A stretch of DNA of 34,948 bases, from positions 1-34,948 of the forward strand of contig JAQCHP010000044.1 in the NCBI GenBank assembly GCA_027619595.1, written 5' to 3'. A program made the position numbers and the translations under genes. Under the pieces are notes generated by a model. That model saw only the letters and a program-made list of their open reading frames with translations, ran no database searches and was not told where the DNA came from. Below, one piece after another: positions 15,142-24,524 of the stretch (position 1 is the first letter of the stretch; every line of letters starts with the position of its first letter). This DNA is from Planctomycetota bacterium. GTDB lineage: Bacteria > Planctomycetota > Planctomycetia > Pirellulales > Pirellulaceae.

Positions 15142-16242
15142 GTGCGCGCTGACCGCATACATAGCATGAGATCAACTGAGCCATCTCGGGTAACGACAGA
15201 GCGTGTTTCCCACGATGATTTTAATGACAGCCCGTCGATCTCGGTCATCGTCCCCGTCCGCAACGAAGGCCAACACCTGGCGAACACACTCGACATGCTT
15301 GCCAACCAGTCCTATCCCAAAGATCGTTTCGAGATCATCGTTGTGGACGGCGAGTCTACCGACAACACTCGTACGATTGCGCAAAGATATTCTGAGGAAT
15401 TTACTAACATCCGCTGGCTCCCGAATCCCCAGATCTGGTCGAGTTCTGCGCGAAACATCGGAATTCACGGATCACACGGCGAAATCGTACTTATTGTCGA
15501 CGGTCATTGCCAGATATCTGGCGACCAACACTTGCAGAGTATTGCGAACGGATTTCGCGATCCCACGATTGCCTGCCTGGGACGCCCTCAGCCGCAAGAC
15601 GTTCGGCAAGCGACACTTTTACAGCAGGCGATCGCAGCAGCCCGTTCCTCGAGAATCGGACATCACCCCAATTCATTTATTTATGCGAAGCAAGCGCAAG
15701 TCGTTCCTGCACATAGCGTCGCGGTCGCATATCGCCGTACCGTATTCGATATTGTGGGTTACTTTGACGAGACTTTCGACGCATGCGAAGACGTTGAACT
15801 CAACCATCGCATCGACAAAGCGAACCTTAAGTGCCTTTTTGATCCGCGTGTCGCTGTTGCTTACCATCCACGATCGAATCTCAGCGGACTGTTTCGGCAG
15901 TTATCACGCTACGGTCGGGGCCGCATTCGACTTGGGCGAAAACACCGCGATACCCTCAGCATCAAGACATTGATCCCGGCCGGGTGGCTGATTTACATGG
16001 CGATGATTCCGTTTGGCGGCTGGTTTCCAGAACCGATTCGTACTGTCTATTGGACCGGCGTAGGCATCTATTTCTTGACCATTCTACTGGCGTCGATAAG
16101 CAACGCCCGCCATAAACATCGCCTTGCGCTTTTATTTTGGTTACCGGTCGTTTTTCTGACAATTCATGCAGGGGCCGCCTGGGGGCTTCTCAGTGAGTTG
16201 CTGTGGCCACAAGTCAGTCCCCGTCCCGAAATGACGGGCTAG
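15142..16242 (+). CDS. Family 2 glycosyltransferase with C-terminal membrane helices
   Basis: This 366-residue GT-A fold enzyme has SISVIVPVRNEG at about 32-43, the nucleotide-binding IIVVDGESTDNT at about 65-76, the VDGH metal-site region near residue 115, and CEDVELNHR as the catalytic-acid region near residue 215. Two or three C-terminal membrane helices (about 275-350) tether it to the membrane, as in ExoA-like EPS glycosyltransferases. It should add one sugar to the undecaprenyl-linked repeat. The start is ambiguous: GTG at 15142 has GGGA just upstream, whereas ATG at 15166 has no clear site. The next gene starts 10 nt after the stop. Confidence 0.88.
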   Translation: MRADRIHSMRSTEPSRVTTERVSHDDFNDSPSISVIVPVRNEGQHLANTLDMLANQSYPKDRFEIIVVDGESTDNTRTIAQRYSEEFTNIRWLPNPQIWSSSARNIGIHGSHGEIVLIVDGHCQISGDQHLQSIANGFRDPTIACLGRPQPQDVRQATLLQQAIAAARSSRIGHHPNSFIYAKQAQVVPAHSVAVAYRRTVFDIVGYFDETFDACEDVELNHRIDKANLKCLFDPRVAVAYHPRSNLSGLFRQLSRYGRGRIRLGRKHRDTLSIKTLIPAGWLIYMAMIPFGGWFPEPIRTVYWTGVGIYFLTILLASISNARHKHRLALLFWLPVVFLTIHAGAAWGLLSELLWPQVSPRPEMTG

Positions 16243-16252
16243 AACAGCGGTT

Positions 16253-17617
16253 ATGTCAGCATTCTCAACAGGCTATTCGATTTCACCAACTTACGGTCAT
16301 GAGGCCACTCAGCTCGTAGGACCACACGATCAAGTTCGTAAAGGAATCTGGCCGGTATCGAACTCGATTTGGTTCTCCTGTTTTTATATCGCGGCATTCA
16401 TCATTCGCCCTTGGGAAAAATTATTTCCCTGGTTGGAAGCAGTACGTTTTGAGCGATCCTTTGTCATTCTATTGTTCTTAGTTGTTTTGACGGACCGTGG
16501 TTTTCGCATCGTCTTCGATAAGCAGACATTGGCTTTTCTAGGACTGATCATGGCACTAGTGATTTGCACAGTAACTGCCACCGATCCCGGTGAAGCGTGG
16601 GGCGGAAATCGCGGGTTATACACCTATTTGACGACCGCGTTCGGATTTTTCCTCTTCCTTTCCGTCATTCGCACAAAATATGAGCTTACCTTCCTGGTTA
16701 CTTGCCAGCTCGTGGCTACTGGACTCTATCTTGGTAAGAGCCTCTGGGAATTTCACCTTCACGGTGCCGGATCGACATCCATGGGCGTACATCGGCTCTC
16801 GGGTATCGATATCATGCATTCCCACCCGAACTCCGTTGCTGCGATGACAGTACTGTCGCTTCCCATTTGGAGTTTCGTTTGGAACGCACGAGAAACGTTT
16901 GCCTCGACTTGGCCCCCATTTTGGCAAACATGGTTTACTCGCTCGCTTAAGTTCTACTTAGTCATCGTGGTCCTGACACTGATGGGTGCCAATAGTCGAA
17001 CCAGCTATGTAACGGCCACTTTGTTCGGCGTCCTGTTCATCCGCCGCCACAATTCATTCAATCAGCAAATTAAATATTTGATTGGATTTGTTGCCGTTGC
17101 GGTTATGGTCTGGGTGTCATTGCCACAAGCCTCACGTGATCGAATCGAGTCGATCTGGAACGAAAAGGCCTCCAACGAAAGCGCTAAAGAATCGGCTGAC
17201 GGTAGAATCCTTGGCTTCAAAGCGGGAATGGAGATGTTTCGTCGTTCTCCAATTGTGGGGATTGGCGTTAACAATTTCATGCCCTATCGGGATCAGCGCA
17301 TCGACGGCGTGAAACTCGTGGCCCATAACGCGGCGGGAGAAATACTTGGTCAAACGGGCCTCGTGGGGGCGACTGCGTTTGTTGTCTTTGTCGTCGTAAT
17401 GATCGGCAACGCGTATCAATTACTACGCACGCACCCCGACAGGGCCATGACTTCGTCGGATTTCAATACCAATTTTGGCTTGATGGGGCGCGACACCGTG
17501 ATCCTTCTCCTGATACACGGCCTCACGATGGACACTCTTTTTCATTATAGCTGGGTTTGGATGTCGGCTTTCCTGGCGATAGCCGTCCAACAAAGTCGGG
17601 ATGAAATGCCCCACTAG
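16253..17617 (+). CDS. O-antigen ligase/polymerase family protein (Wzy-like)
   Basis: This 454-residue protein with about ten membrane segments carries the signature region of the Wzy_C/O-antigen ligase family. GANSRTSYV (about 243-251) is followed by a large loop with DGRILGFKAGMEMF, PIVGIGVNNF and AHNAAGEILGQTGLVG (about 320-380); Arg and His in this loop are typical of polymerases and ligases. In this context it most likely polymerises repeat units on the outer face of the inner membrane. Related proteins in exosortase loci have been annotated as putative O-glycosylation ligases, so transfer of glycan to a protein is an alternative. It lies between the GT2 and flippase genes with short gaps, as in Wzx/Wzy clusters. 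Confidence 0.85.
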   Translation: MSAFSTGYSISPTYGHEATQLVGPHDQVRKGIWPVSNSIWFSCFYIAAFIIRPWEKLFPWLEAVRFERSFVILLFLVVLTDRGFRIVFDKQTLAFLGLIMALVICTVTATDPGEAWGGNRGLYTYLTTAFGFFLFLSVIRTKYELTFLVTCQLVATGLYLGKSLWEFHLHGAGSTSMGVHRLSGIDIMHSHPNSVAAMTVLSLPIWSFVWNARETFASTWPPFWQTWFTRSLKFYLVIVVLTLMGANSRTSYVTATLFGVLFIRRHNSFNQQIKYLIGFVAVAVMVWVSLPQASRDRIESIWNEKASNESAKESADGRILGFKAGMEMFRRSPIVGIGVNNFMPYRDQRIDGVKLVAHNAAGEILGQTGLVGATAFVVFVVVMIGNAYQLLRTHPDRAMTSSDFNTNFGLMGRDTVILLLIHGLTMDTLFHYSWVWMSAFLAIAVQQSRDEMPH

Positions 17618-17637
17618 CTGCACAGGAATCCCAGTAC

Positions 17638-19191
17638 TTGTTTAGTGTTATCTTCAGAAATGTTGCCTTCAACTGGATCGGATTCTCGATCCAGGCCGTA
17701 ACGACTTTTGTCCTGACGCCAATTGTCATTCGCAGCCTCGGGGAATCTCAGTACGGTTTGTGGGCCGCCATCACTGGCCTTACCGGATACTACGGAATCG
17801 TGGATTTGGGACTGCGGGGTGGTACAACTCAGTTCCTTACCCGTTACCTCGCTCAACGCGACTACGTTCGTCTCAACCAATCATTCAACAGTTCATTGGC
17901 GGCCCTGGCGTGCATCGCGTTAGCAGTTATCTTGCTCAGTGTGTTTCTCGGTTGGATCGTCCCGACTTCCTTGGCGCTACCTGACGGAATTTCCGCCAAT
18001 ACGGCGATGCTTTGCATTGTGACAATTGGCCTGGGTGTGGCTTCGCAGTTTGTCCTTTTTCCGTACTCTGCTTTATTTGTTGCCACGCAGCGTTACGATC
18101 TTTCCAATGCTATTGGAATCTCGATGCGCATCCTGTCAGCAATCGCCACTTATTGGGCGCTGCAACGTGGCCACGGACTACTTGCACTGTCACTTGTCAA
18201 CGGAATATCGAATTTCGCCGAGTATGGAATACGATGTTTTGTTGGCAACCGCCTTGTGCCACAAGTGCGCATTTCGATCGCTGACATCGATCGAGAACGA
18301 ATCCGGGAATTCCTATCCTATGGATTATGGAATTCTGTAGGTTCGCTCACCCACGCGCTGAGGGACGGGACTGACTTGATCATGATCGCATTCTTCTACG
18401 GCGAACTAGGCGCAGCGGTCTCTAGATACAAGCTCGCATCACAATTGACGAAGTACCTTACCGACCTGATGGGTAGCATGACGATGGTCTTCTTCCCCAC
18501 GGCAACGGCGCTACACGCCCGCGGCGACCGAGACGGCCTCTTGTCACTCTGGCTGAATGGAACTCGCGCCATTTTGCTGGCGTTGGCGTCGTTCGCCATT
18601 ATCGGTTGGCAATGGGCGCCCGATTTCTATCGCTTGTGGCTGGGAGAGAGCCTATCTGATACGAGTCTTCCCGGAGTTTCGGCGATCTTTCGCGTACTCT
18701 TACTCATAACAGTTGCTGCGTTTATGGGTGGAGTCGGCCGACAAGTACTACTCGGCTGCAAACTCGTTCGAATCTCATCCTTGCTCACCCTACTCGAATC
18801 GATCTGTGTCTTAGCAATCAGTTTCGCTTTGGGATACTATTACAGAATATGGGGCGTGGCCATCGGAACATTGATTTCCGTCGTGGCAGTACGCGTGGTC
18901 TTGGAACCTATTGTCGTCGCCCGACAACTCAAGGTTTCCTTGTGGCGCTACTGGACTCAGTCGGCCACGCGTCCGGCAATGGTGGCGATCGCACTCTACG
19001 GAGCGACGACGATGCTCCGGGATTCAATGCCTTCCGCAGCAAATTTTTGGCAGTTACTTCTCTACGGAGGAATTGCCGCGGCGATAGCCTTGCTATTGAT
19101 CGGATTTGTCGGGATTGACTCGCGTGAACGGGAACTTGTTCTCCGTGGGCTCTACCGTCGCCTTCGACCATTGCAACCGGAAGCGCGGTGA
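17638..19191 (+). CDS. Wzx-type polysaccharide flippase
   Basis: This 517-residue multi-pass membrane protein of the MOP/polysaccharide-transporter superfamily has 12-14 hydrophobic segments and the typical N-terminus (VAFNWIGFSIQAVTTFVLTP, IVIRSLGESQYGLW) and GYYGIVDLGLRGG loop. It would flip undecaprenyl-linked repeats to the periplasmic face for the Wzy-like protein. The start is an unusual TTG at 17638, chosen because AGGAA lies 9-10 nt upstream and the sequence matches the family N-terminus at once; no ATG is available before the first conserved helix. The following gene starts 5 nt after the stop, which indicates tight co-transcription. Confidence 0.9.
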   Translation: MFSVIFRNVAFNWIGFSIQAVTTFVLTPIVIRSLGESQYGLWAAITGLTGYYGIVDLGLRGGTTQFLTRYLAQRDYVRLNQSFNSSLAALACIALAVILLSVFLGWIVPTSLALPDGISANTAMLCIVTIGLGVASQFVLFPYSALFVATQRYDLSNAIGISMRILSAIATYWALQRGHGLLALSLVNGISNFAEYGIRCFVGNRLVPQVRISIADIDRERIREFLSYGLWNSVGSLTHALRDGTDLIMIAFFYGELGAAVSRYKLASQLTKYLTDLMGSMTMVFFPTATALHARGDRDGLLSLWLNGTRAILLALASFAIIGWQWAPDFYRLWLGESLSDTSLPGVSAIFRVLLLITVAAFMGGVGRQVLLGCKLVRISSLLTLLESICVLAISFALGYYYRIWGVAIGTLISVVAVRVVLEPIVVARQLKVSLWRYWTQSATRPAMVAIALYGATTMLRDSMPSAANFWQLLLYGGIAAAIALLLIGFVGIDSRERELVLRGLYRRLRPLQPEAR

Positions 19192-19196
19192 GCTAG

Positions 19197-21335
19197 ATGA
19201 CGCTAATTCGGATATTGAAAAAGGCAGCAACTGCTAGTCCGCACGAATGGATCACGCGGACACGTCAAAAGCTCTACGAGACACAACTGGGATACTCTGT
19301 TCGATTCGGCAAGAGCGCGTATGCAACCGACCAACACCGCCAATCGCTTGGCTTGTCATCGATCGAAGAATTGACACGGTGGTGGAAAGATCAACCCACT
19401 CGATCTTGGCTGTCCCCAAAGACCTTGAGCGACTCCAGCAGTCCACCGCACGGACTGGACGAACTGGCCGCTCGAACACGGCAGCTCCAAGATGGCACGC
19501 TGTGGCTCTTTAGCGGCACTCCTTGGCAGTTTGACCAACCAAATCGTTGGCATCGCGACGCCTCTTCGGACCGAGAGTCACCTCCCGCCTTTTACGGATC
19601 GATCAAGTACCTTGACGCCGCGCGTGTTGGCGACAGTAAATACGTGTGGGAACCCAATCGTTGGGGATGGGTCTTTCCACTTGGCGCATCGTACCAGACC
19701 ACACACGACAACTCTTGCTTTCATACATTTCGTGATTGGGCTAGTGACTGGTGCGTTCACAATCCGTACCCAATTGGGATCAACTACTGCTCAGCGCTGG
19801 AGCAACTATTTCGCGCGTACGCTGTTCGCTGGTCATTAGAGCTGTTTAGACATCCCTTGACGGAACCTGAAAACGCCGTTCTGCTCGACTCGCTGTTTCG
19901 AATCCTCTGGACTTCCTGCCGCCACGTTGAGTGGAATTTGTCCTGGTATTTCGCGCCCAATACGCATCTCATGGGCGAAGCCTTCCTACTTTATATGGTC
20001 GGGACAAGCCTACCGGCTTTTCGTGAATCAGCACGCTGGCGGGAACTAGGACGTCGAATCCTCCTGAGCGAAGCGGGTCGCCAATTCCATGAGGACGGCA
20101 CACACAAGGAACTCTCTACTTGTTATCACCTGTATGCAACCGATTTCTATCTGCATGCGCTGTGGATTGCTCATCAAGCAGGGGATAACGAACCTGAACT
20201 GGAACAAGCAGCCTTGAAGTTGGCTGGTCGCCTTCGCGACCTCACACCAACATCAGGATTTCTTCCGCCGCTCAACGATTGTGATGGAGGTCGTCTAACA
20301 TGGTTTGCTGGCAAGACACTGGACGCACGTCCTACCCTGCTGTTATCGCAACAGCGTTGGCCAAATTCGTTTGACAGCTTGAAGAAATGGACGTGTCAGG
20401 GGGACCATCAATGGATGACGTTTGCCGCAGCGGAGTCCGCTGCAACCACACGCCGGCCGACCAACACCAGTCCGATACCGGATACGCACCACGATTCTGG
20501 CATCGTAACGTACCAGAACGAATGGGGTGACTATGTCCTCTTCCGTGCCGGCCCCTTCGGTTACCACGATTGTCCTCATAGCCACGACAACCAATTAGAA
20601 ACGTTAATCGTGTTGGCCGGCCAAAACGTACTAGTCGATTCGGGCACCGGCGCGTACACGCAAGATATTTCGCTGAGAAATCAGTTTCGCGGCGCTTGTG
20701 GCAAGAATACTCCACTTGTATTCAATTGCGGCCCTAGCGAGCCAGCTGACGCGTTTTCTTGGGTGCGCCGCACCGATGCACACCTGACGGATGTACACTG
20801 TTCCAACGGATCATGGAATGCAAGTGGGCACCATAGTGGCTTTACAAATCGACATGGATTCCCGATTCGCATTATTCGACAAGTTCATGCCTTCGCATTT
20901 GGGACGGTCGCCATCTTGGACGAATGGGATGCCGCAAATGAAATTGAAGTGATTATCCCGTGGACACTTTCGCCGGAGTTACAATGGGCCAACGGTGGAT
21001 GGCAGGCACCGAATGGCAAGTTCTTTCATGTCTTCATGGAAACGTATTGCGAGGATTCTCCGGAACGCGAGTCGCCAACCTGCAAGGTAACTCAAGGCCC
21101 TTACTCGCGTGATTACGGCTGGAATGAATCGACTCACGTAGTTTCGATTGCTCCTCCGCCCAGTCGTCGGGGATCTTGCTTGACACTCTTCACTCGTGGG
21201 GAACACCCAATTCGCCGCGACGGTGCTTTTACGTATTGCATTCCGTCACCTGAAGGTGGTTTTGTGCTGGAATGGAAACCTGCCAATGCCAATCCAATCA
21301 AAATTCAACCCATCGGAGCAATGGCGAATCGGTAG
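19197..21335 (+). CDS. Heparinase II/III-like polysaccharide lyase
   Basis: This 712-residue protein has the two-part architecture of heparinase II/III and alginate-lyase (PL12/15/17/21-like) enzymes. An alpha/alpha-toroid domain spans about 120-420 (YPIGINYCSALEQ, WYFAPNTHLMGEAF, FHEDGTHKELSTCYH). A C-terminal beta-sandwich starts near 430 with the GIVTYQNEWGDYVLF strand, CPHSHDNQLE (His461, His463, Asp464) and LVDSGTGAYT. The family cleaves uronate-containing polysaccharides by beta-elimination. I see no signal peptide, which is odd for a lyase; a periplasmic or membrane-associated role would need another export route. Family members in EPS operons may trim or edit the polymer. The substrate cannot be told from sequence, but the AlgD-like gene downstream suggests a mannuronate-containing chain. 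Confidence 0.8.
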   Translation: MTLIRILKKAATASPHEWITRTRQKLYETQLGYSVRFGKSAYATDQHRQSLGLSSIEELTRWWKDQPTRSWLSPKTLSDSSSPPHGLDELAARTRQLQDGTLWLFSGTPWQFDQPNRWHRDASSDRESPPAFYGSIKYLDAARVGDSKYVWEPNRWGWVFPLGASYQTTHDNSCFHTFRDWASDWCVHNPYPIGINYCSALEQLFRAYAVRWSLELFRHPLTEPENAVLLDSLFRILWTSCRHVEWNLSWYFAPNTHLMGEAFLLYMVGTSLPAFRESARWRELGRRILLSEAGRQFHEDGTHKELSTCYHLYATDFYLHALWIAHQAGDNEPELEQAALKLAGRLRDLTPTSGFLPPLNDCDGGRLTWFAGKTLDARPTLLLSQQRWPNSFDSLKKWTCQGDHQWMTFAAAESAATTRRPTNTSPIPDTHHDSGIVTYQNEWGDYVLFRAGPFGYHDCPHSHDNQLETLIVLAGQNVLVDSGTGAYTQDISLRNQFRGACGKNTPLVFNCGPSEPADAFSWVRRTDAHLTDVHCSNGSWNASGHHSGFTNRHGFPIRIIRQVHAFAFGTVAILDEWDAANEIEVIIPWTLSPELQWANGGWQAPNGKFFHVFMETYCEDSPERESPTCKVTQGPYSRDYGWNESTHVVSIAPPPSRRGSCLTLFTRGEHPIRRDGAFTYCIPSPEGGFVLEWKPANANPIKIQPIGAMANR

Positions 21336-21372
21336 CTCGGCCACCGAGTCTACGTGGAACGCTCGAACGAAC

Positions 21373-23292
21373 ATGTGCGGAATCGCCGGATACATGAATC
21401 GCGATGGCAGGCCAGCCTCTCAAGAGATTGTGCGCCGCATGCACAGCGCGCTTATACATCGCGGACCCGACGACTCGGGCGATCATACCTTTCGTTCGGC
21501 CGCGATCGGCCATCGCCGATTGTCGATCGTCGATTTGGCGCGCGGGCATCAGCCGATGCACCTGGAGGGCACACCGCTTCACATAGTCTACAACGGCGAG
21601 ATCTATAATCACATGGATCTACGACAAGCCTCGACCCAATATCGAACGACCTGTGACACCGAAACACTCCTCACCAGATACCGTGACCTGGGGCCCACTT
21701 GCCTCGATGCGATGGTCGGCATGTTTGCCGTCGCAATCTACAACGATAACGAGGAATCGCTCTGGCTGGCCCGGGACCGCATGGGAATAAAGCCACTCTA
21801 TTATTACCTCACGGACCGGTTATTCGCCTTTGCTTCAGAAATCAAGGCGTTGTTGGCTCATCCGGACATCAAAGCACAAGTCAATATCTCTCAACTTCCG
21901 GTACAGCTAGCGCTGAAGTACACGCTTGACGATCAAACACTCTTTCAAGGCGTCCGGAAACTAATGCCCGGCCATTGGATGGAAGTGAGCCGTACGGACG
22001 TTAAGATCCACCAATACTGGAACATCTATTTTACGCCCAAACATAAATTTTCCACACTGGAGGAAGCGGCGGAGGAATTCGCAACTCGGTTTCATACGTC
22101 CGTCCGACGCCGCCTGATGGCCGATGTACCTCTCGGTGTGTTCCTTTCCGGAGGGATCGACAGCTCAGTCATCGCGGCATCTATGGCTCAGCAGGTGAAA
22201 GAACCGATCAAGTCGTATTCAGTTGCGTTCGGTGAAAAGGGCTACAGCGAACTTCAATATGCACGAGATGTAGCGCAACATATTGGTGCCGAACAGCGTG
22301 AAATCGTCGTTTCGCCCGAACAATGGCTCCAGGCGTGGCCGCGGATGGTCTACCATGAAGACGAACCGATCGCGCATCCCTCATCAATCCCACTCCATTT
22401 TGTTTCTCGCTTAGCTGCCCAAGAGGTAAAGGTGGTCCTTACGGGCGAGGGCTCGGACGAATTATTGGCGGGCTATGAACGCTACTATCAAACCCTAAAT
22501 AACCTACGCATGGGTCAATGGATTCCAGACCGACTCCGGCGTTTGACTCGCTCTATGATTGATTTTTTGCCCGATACCTTCCTGCCGAAGCGAAAGGCGG
22601 TTCGTACATCGCTCTATCTGCCGGGAGACATCGACACGTTGTTCCTCGACAACTATTCCGCTATGCCGCGAAGCATTGTTGCCGCGGCGTTACAACCAGG
22701 GCTGGAAGGCGACATTGACAATATTTACGCGGAATTTCGCCGGTTAATGGAGCAATGCGATTCGTCGGACACTCTCGATCAGCTTCTGTACGCCGATATG
22801 AAGACGTACTTACTGGAGTTGCTGATGAAGCAGGACCAAATGTCGATGTCCGCGTCGATCGAGTCACGTGTACCATTTTTAGACCACGAACTTGTCGAAT
22901 TTGCCTGCAAACTCCCCAGGCACTTCAAATTGCAGGGATTGCAAACCAAACGGATTCTGCGCAAGTCACTTGGGCACACCATTCCAGCCGGCATTGTCAC
23001 GCGTTCAAAAAAGGGGTTCCCCACTCCAATCAAACAGTGGTTTCGCGGACCGTTTTATGCGTCCTTGGAATCCCTGCTCCTTTCGCCCGACAGCCTAATT
23101 CAGTCGTACATACAACCGGAATTTACGCGACAACTTCTCACTCGTCACAAGAACGGAACTTGGGACTTGCATGAAGCCATCTGGAGCCTGGGAAATCTGG
23201 AACTATGGTTGCGAATATTCTTAGACGGACAACATCCGGATGTGCTGTCTGAACAACTATGCGAACCACTTGCATGCAACTCCTTTGGCTAA
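21373..23292 (+). CDS. Asparagine synthase-like class-II amidotransferase (first copy)
   Basis: This 639-residue protein has an N-terminal glutaminase domain whose nucleophile must be Cys2, so the start is the ATG at 21373 (MCGIAGYM) although the frame is open back to 21196. HRGPDD, YNGEIYN and LARDRMGIKPL are the glutaminase signatures. The synthetase domain has the ATP-pyrophosphatase loop SGGIDSS at 259-265, with LTGEGSDELLAGY and SRVPFLDHELVEFA following. AsnB-type proteins make asparagine, but those in polysaccharide loci are thought to amidate sugar carboxylates (WbpS-like) or related groups. Here a uronate amide is plausible. It starts 37 nt after the lyase, and its 3' end overlaps the next gene. 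A second copy lies at 28686. Confidence 0.9.
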   Translation: MCGIAGYMNRDGRPASQEIVRRMHSALIHRGPDDSGDHTFRSAAIGHRRLSIVDLARGHQPMHLEGTPLHIVYNGEIYNHMDLRQASTQYRTTCDTETLLTRYRDLGPTCLDAMVGMFAVAIYNDNEESLWLARDRMGIKPLYYYLTDRLFAFASEIKALLAHPDIKAQVNISQLPVQLALKYTLDDQTLFQGVRKLMPGHWMEVSRTDVKIHQYWNIYFTPKHKFSTLEEAAEEFATRFHTSVRRRLMADVPLGVFLSGGIDSSVIAASMAQQVKEPIKSYSVAFGEKGYSELQYARDVAQHIGAEQREIVVSPEQWLQAWPRMVYHEDEPIAHPSSIPLHFVSRLAAQEVKVVLTGEGSDELLAGYERYYQTLNNLRMGQWIPDRLRRLTRSMIDFLPDTFLPKRKAVRTSLYLPGDIDTLFLDNYSAMPRSIVAAALQPGLEGDIDNIYAEFRRLMEQCDSSDTLDQLLYADMKTYLLELLMKQDQMSMSASIESRVPFLDHELVEFACKLPRHFKLQGLQTKRILRKSLGHTIPAGIVTRSKKGFPTPIKQWFRGPFYASLESLLLSPDSLIQSYIQPEFTRQLLTRHKNGTWDLHEAIWSLGNLELWLRIFLDGQHPDVLSEQLCEPLACNSFG

Positions 23293-24524
23293 AATCTGAT
23301 TACATCGTACCTCCTGACACGGGTGGTAAGATCCGAACTTACAACTTGCTCCGCGAGCTGCGGAAGCTGTGTGATGTTACCTACGTATCGCTCAAAAGCA
23401 GCGATACGCCGAATACAGAACCCTTGATGCAGGATTGCGCCGACGAAATAGTTACCGTACACCGCACAGACGAAATCAAGCAGGGAATCGGATTCTATTC
23501 CCGCGTCGTACGCCGCATCCCGTCCACATTGCCCTATATCGTGCAAAAATACCGCTGTCCTGCGATTCGCCGCTTCCAAAAGTCCTGGCCACCCGCCAGC
23601 AAGTCTACCGAACCTGCCGTGATTGTCTGCGACTTTCTAGAGATGACACAAAACATCGACTGGTCCACCCCGTATCCGAAGGTACTGTTTCAGCACAACG
23701 TGGAATCACTAATCTGGAAGCGATATGTTGAGCACGAGTCAAACCAAATGAAGCGTGCCTATTTTTCTTTTGAAGCCAACCGGATGCGACGTTATGAATC
23801 CAAGGTGTGCAACCGTTTTGATCTTGTCTTGACTGTGTCGCAAGAAGATCGTGCCCTGCTGCAAAGTGAATTTGGCGTTAATCGCCCGATGGAGGTCATA
23901 GAAACGGGCGTCGATATCAATTTTTTTTTCCCACGGCCAGAGACCACCCCTGTCCCCGGTAAATTGGTGTTCCTGGGCAGCCTCGATTGGATGCCCAACA
24001 TCGATGGTACACGCTGGTTTATTCACGAGGTCTACCCCCATGTTAAATCCCAGTTTCCTGGCGTCACGCTGGACCTCGTTGGCAGGCGCCCGACGGCAGA
24101 AATCCGGCGATTCGCCGCACTGGATAATAGCATTGGCCTAATCCCTGACGTTCCCGACGTCCGACCCTACATTGCGCAAGCTGATCTATTTATTGTTCCG
24201 CTACGAATCGGTGGTGGTTCACGAATCAAAATATACGAGGCAATGGCGATGGCCAGACCTGTCGTATCGACTCGCATCGGCGCCGAAGGGTTAGACCTGG
24301 TGCCTGGCCATCATATTGCCATTACCGATGAAGATCCCGTGGCCTATGCCAACGAATTAGTGCGTTTACTGACCAATCCATCCGCCCGAAATGCCATCGC
24401 GCAACAGGGCTTCCATTTTGTCGTGGAGAATTTCCCATGGAGCCGCATTGCTCAAAAGTTCCACCAGCTATGCCTGAACCTAGCACAGCAACCGCACAAA
24501 GAAAAATGCCACAAACCCTTCTGA
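23274..24524 (+). CDS. Family 4 glycosyltransferase, exosortase-locus type
   Basis: This 416-residue GT-B enzyme begins MQLLWLKSDYIVPPDTGGKI, as in the PEP-CTERM/EpsH-associated sugar transferase group (stp1-like). LFQHNVESLIWKRY near residue 145, GSLDWMPNIDG near 230 and the nucleotide-binding GGGSRIKIYEAMAMARPVV near 315-335 support this. The start at 23274 fits the family N-terminus; an in-frame ATG at 23259 would add five residues. The gene overlaps the end of the amidotransferase by 19 nt, so the two are probably translationally coupled, and it overlaps the next gene in the same way. A run of nine T (23921-23929) inside the gene encodes Phe-Phe-Phe. Confidence 0.87.
   Translation: MQLLWLKSDYIVPPDTGGKIRTYNLLRELRKLCDVTYVSLKSSDTPNTEPLMQDCADEIVTVHRTDEIKQGIGFYSRVVRRIPSTLPYIVQKYRCPAIRRFQKSWPPASKSTEPAVIVCDFLEMTQNIDWSTPYPKVLFQHNVESLIWKRYVEHESNQMKRAYFSFEANRMRRYESKVCNRFDLVLTVSQEDRALLQSEFGVNRPMEVIETGVDINFFFPRPETTPVPGKLVFLGSLDWMPNIDGTRWFIHEVYPHVKSQFPGVTLDLVGRRPTAEIRRFAALDNSIGLIPDVPDVRPYIAQADLFIVPLRIGGGSRIKIYEAMAMARPVVSTRIGAEGLDLVPGHHIAITDEDPVAYANELVRLLTNPSARNAIAQQGFHFVVENFPWSRIAQKFHQLCLNLAQQPHKEKCHKPF

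Noticed and set aside
21196-21372. In-frame 59-codon upstream extension of the first amidotransferase
   Set aside because: The glutaminase needs Cys at position 2, which fixes the start at 21373; the extension lies over the end of the lyase gene.
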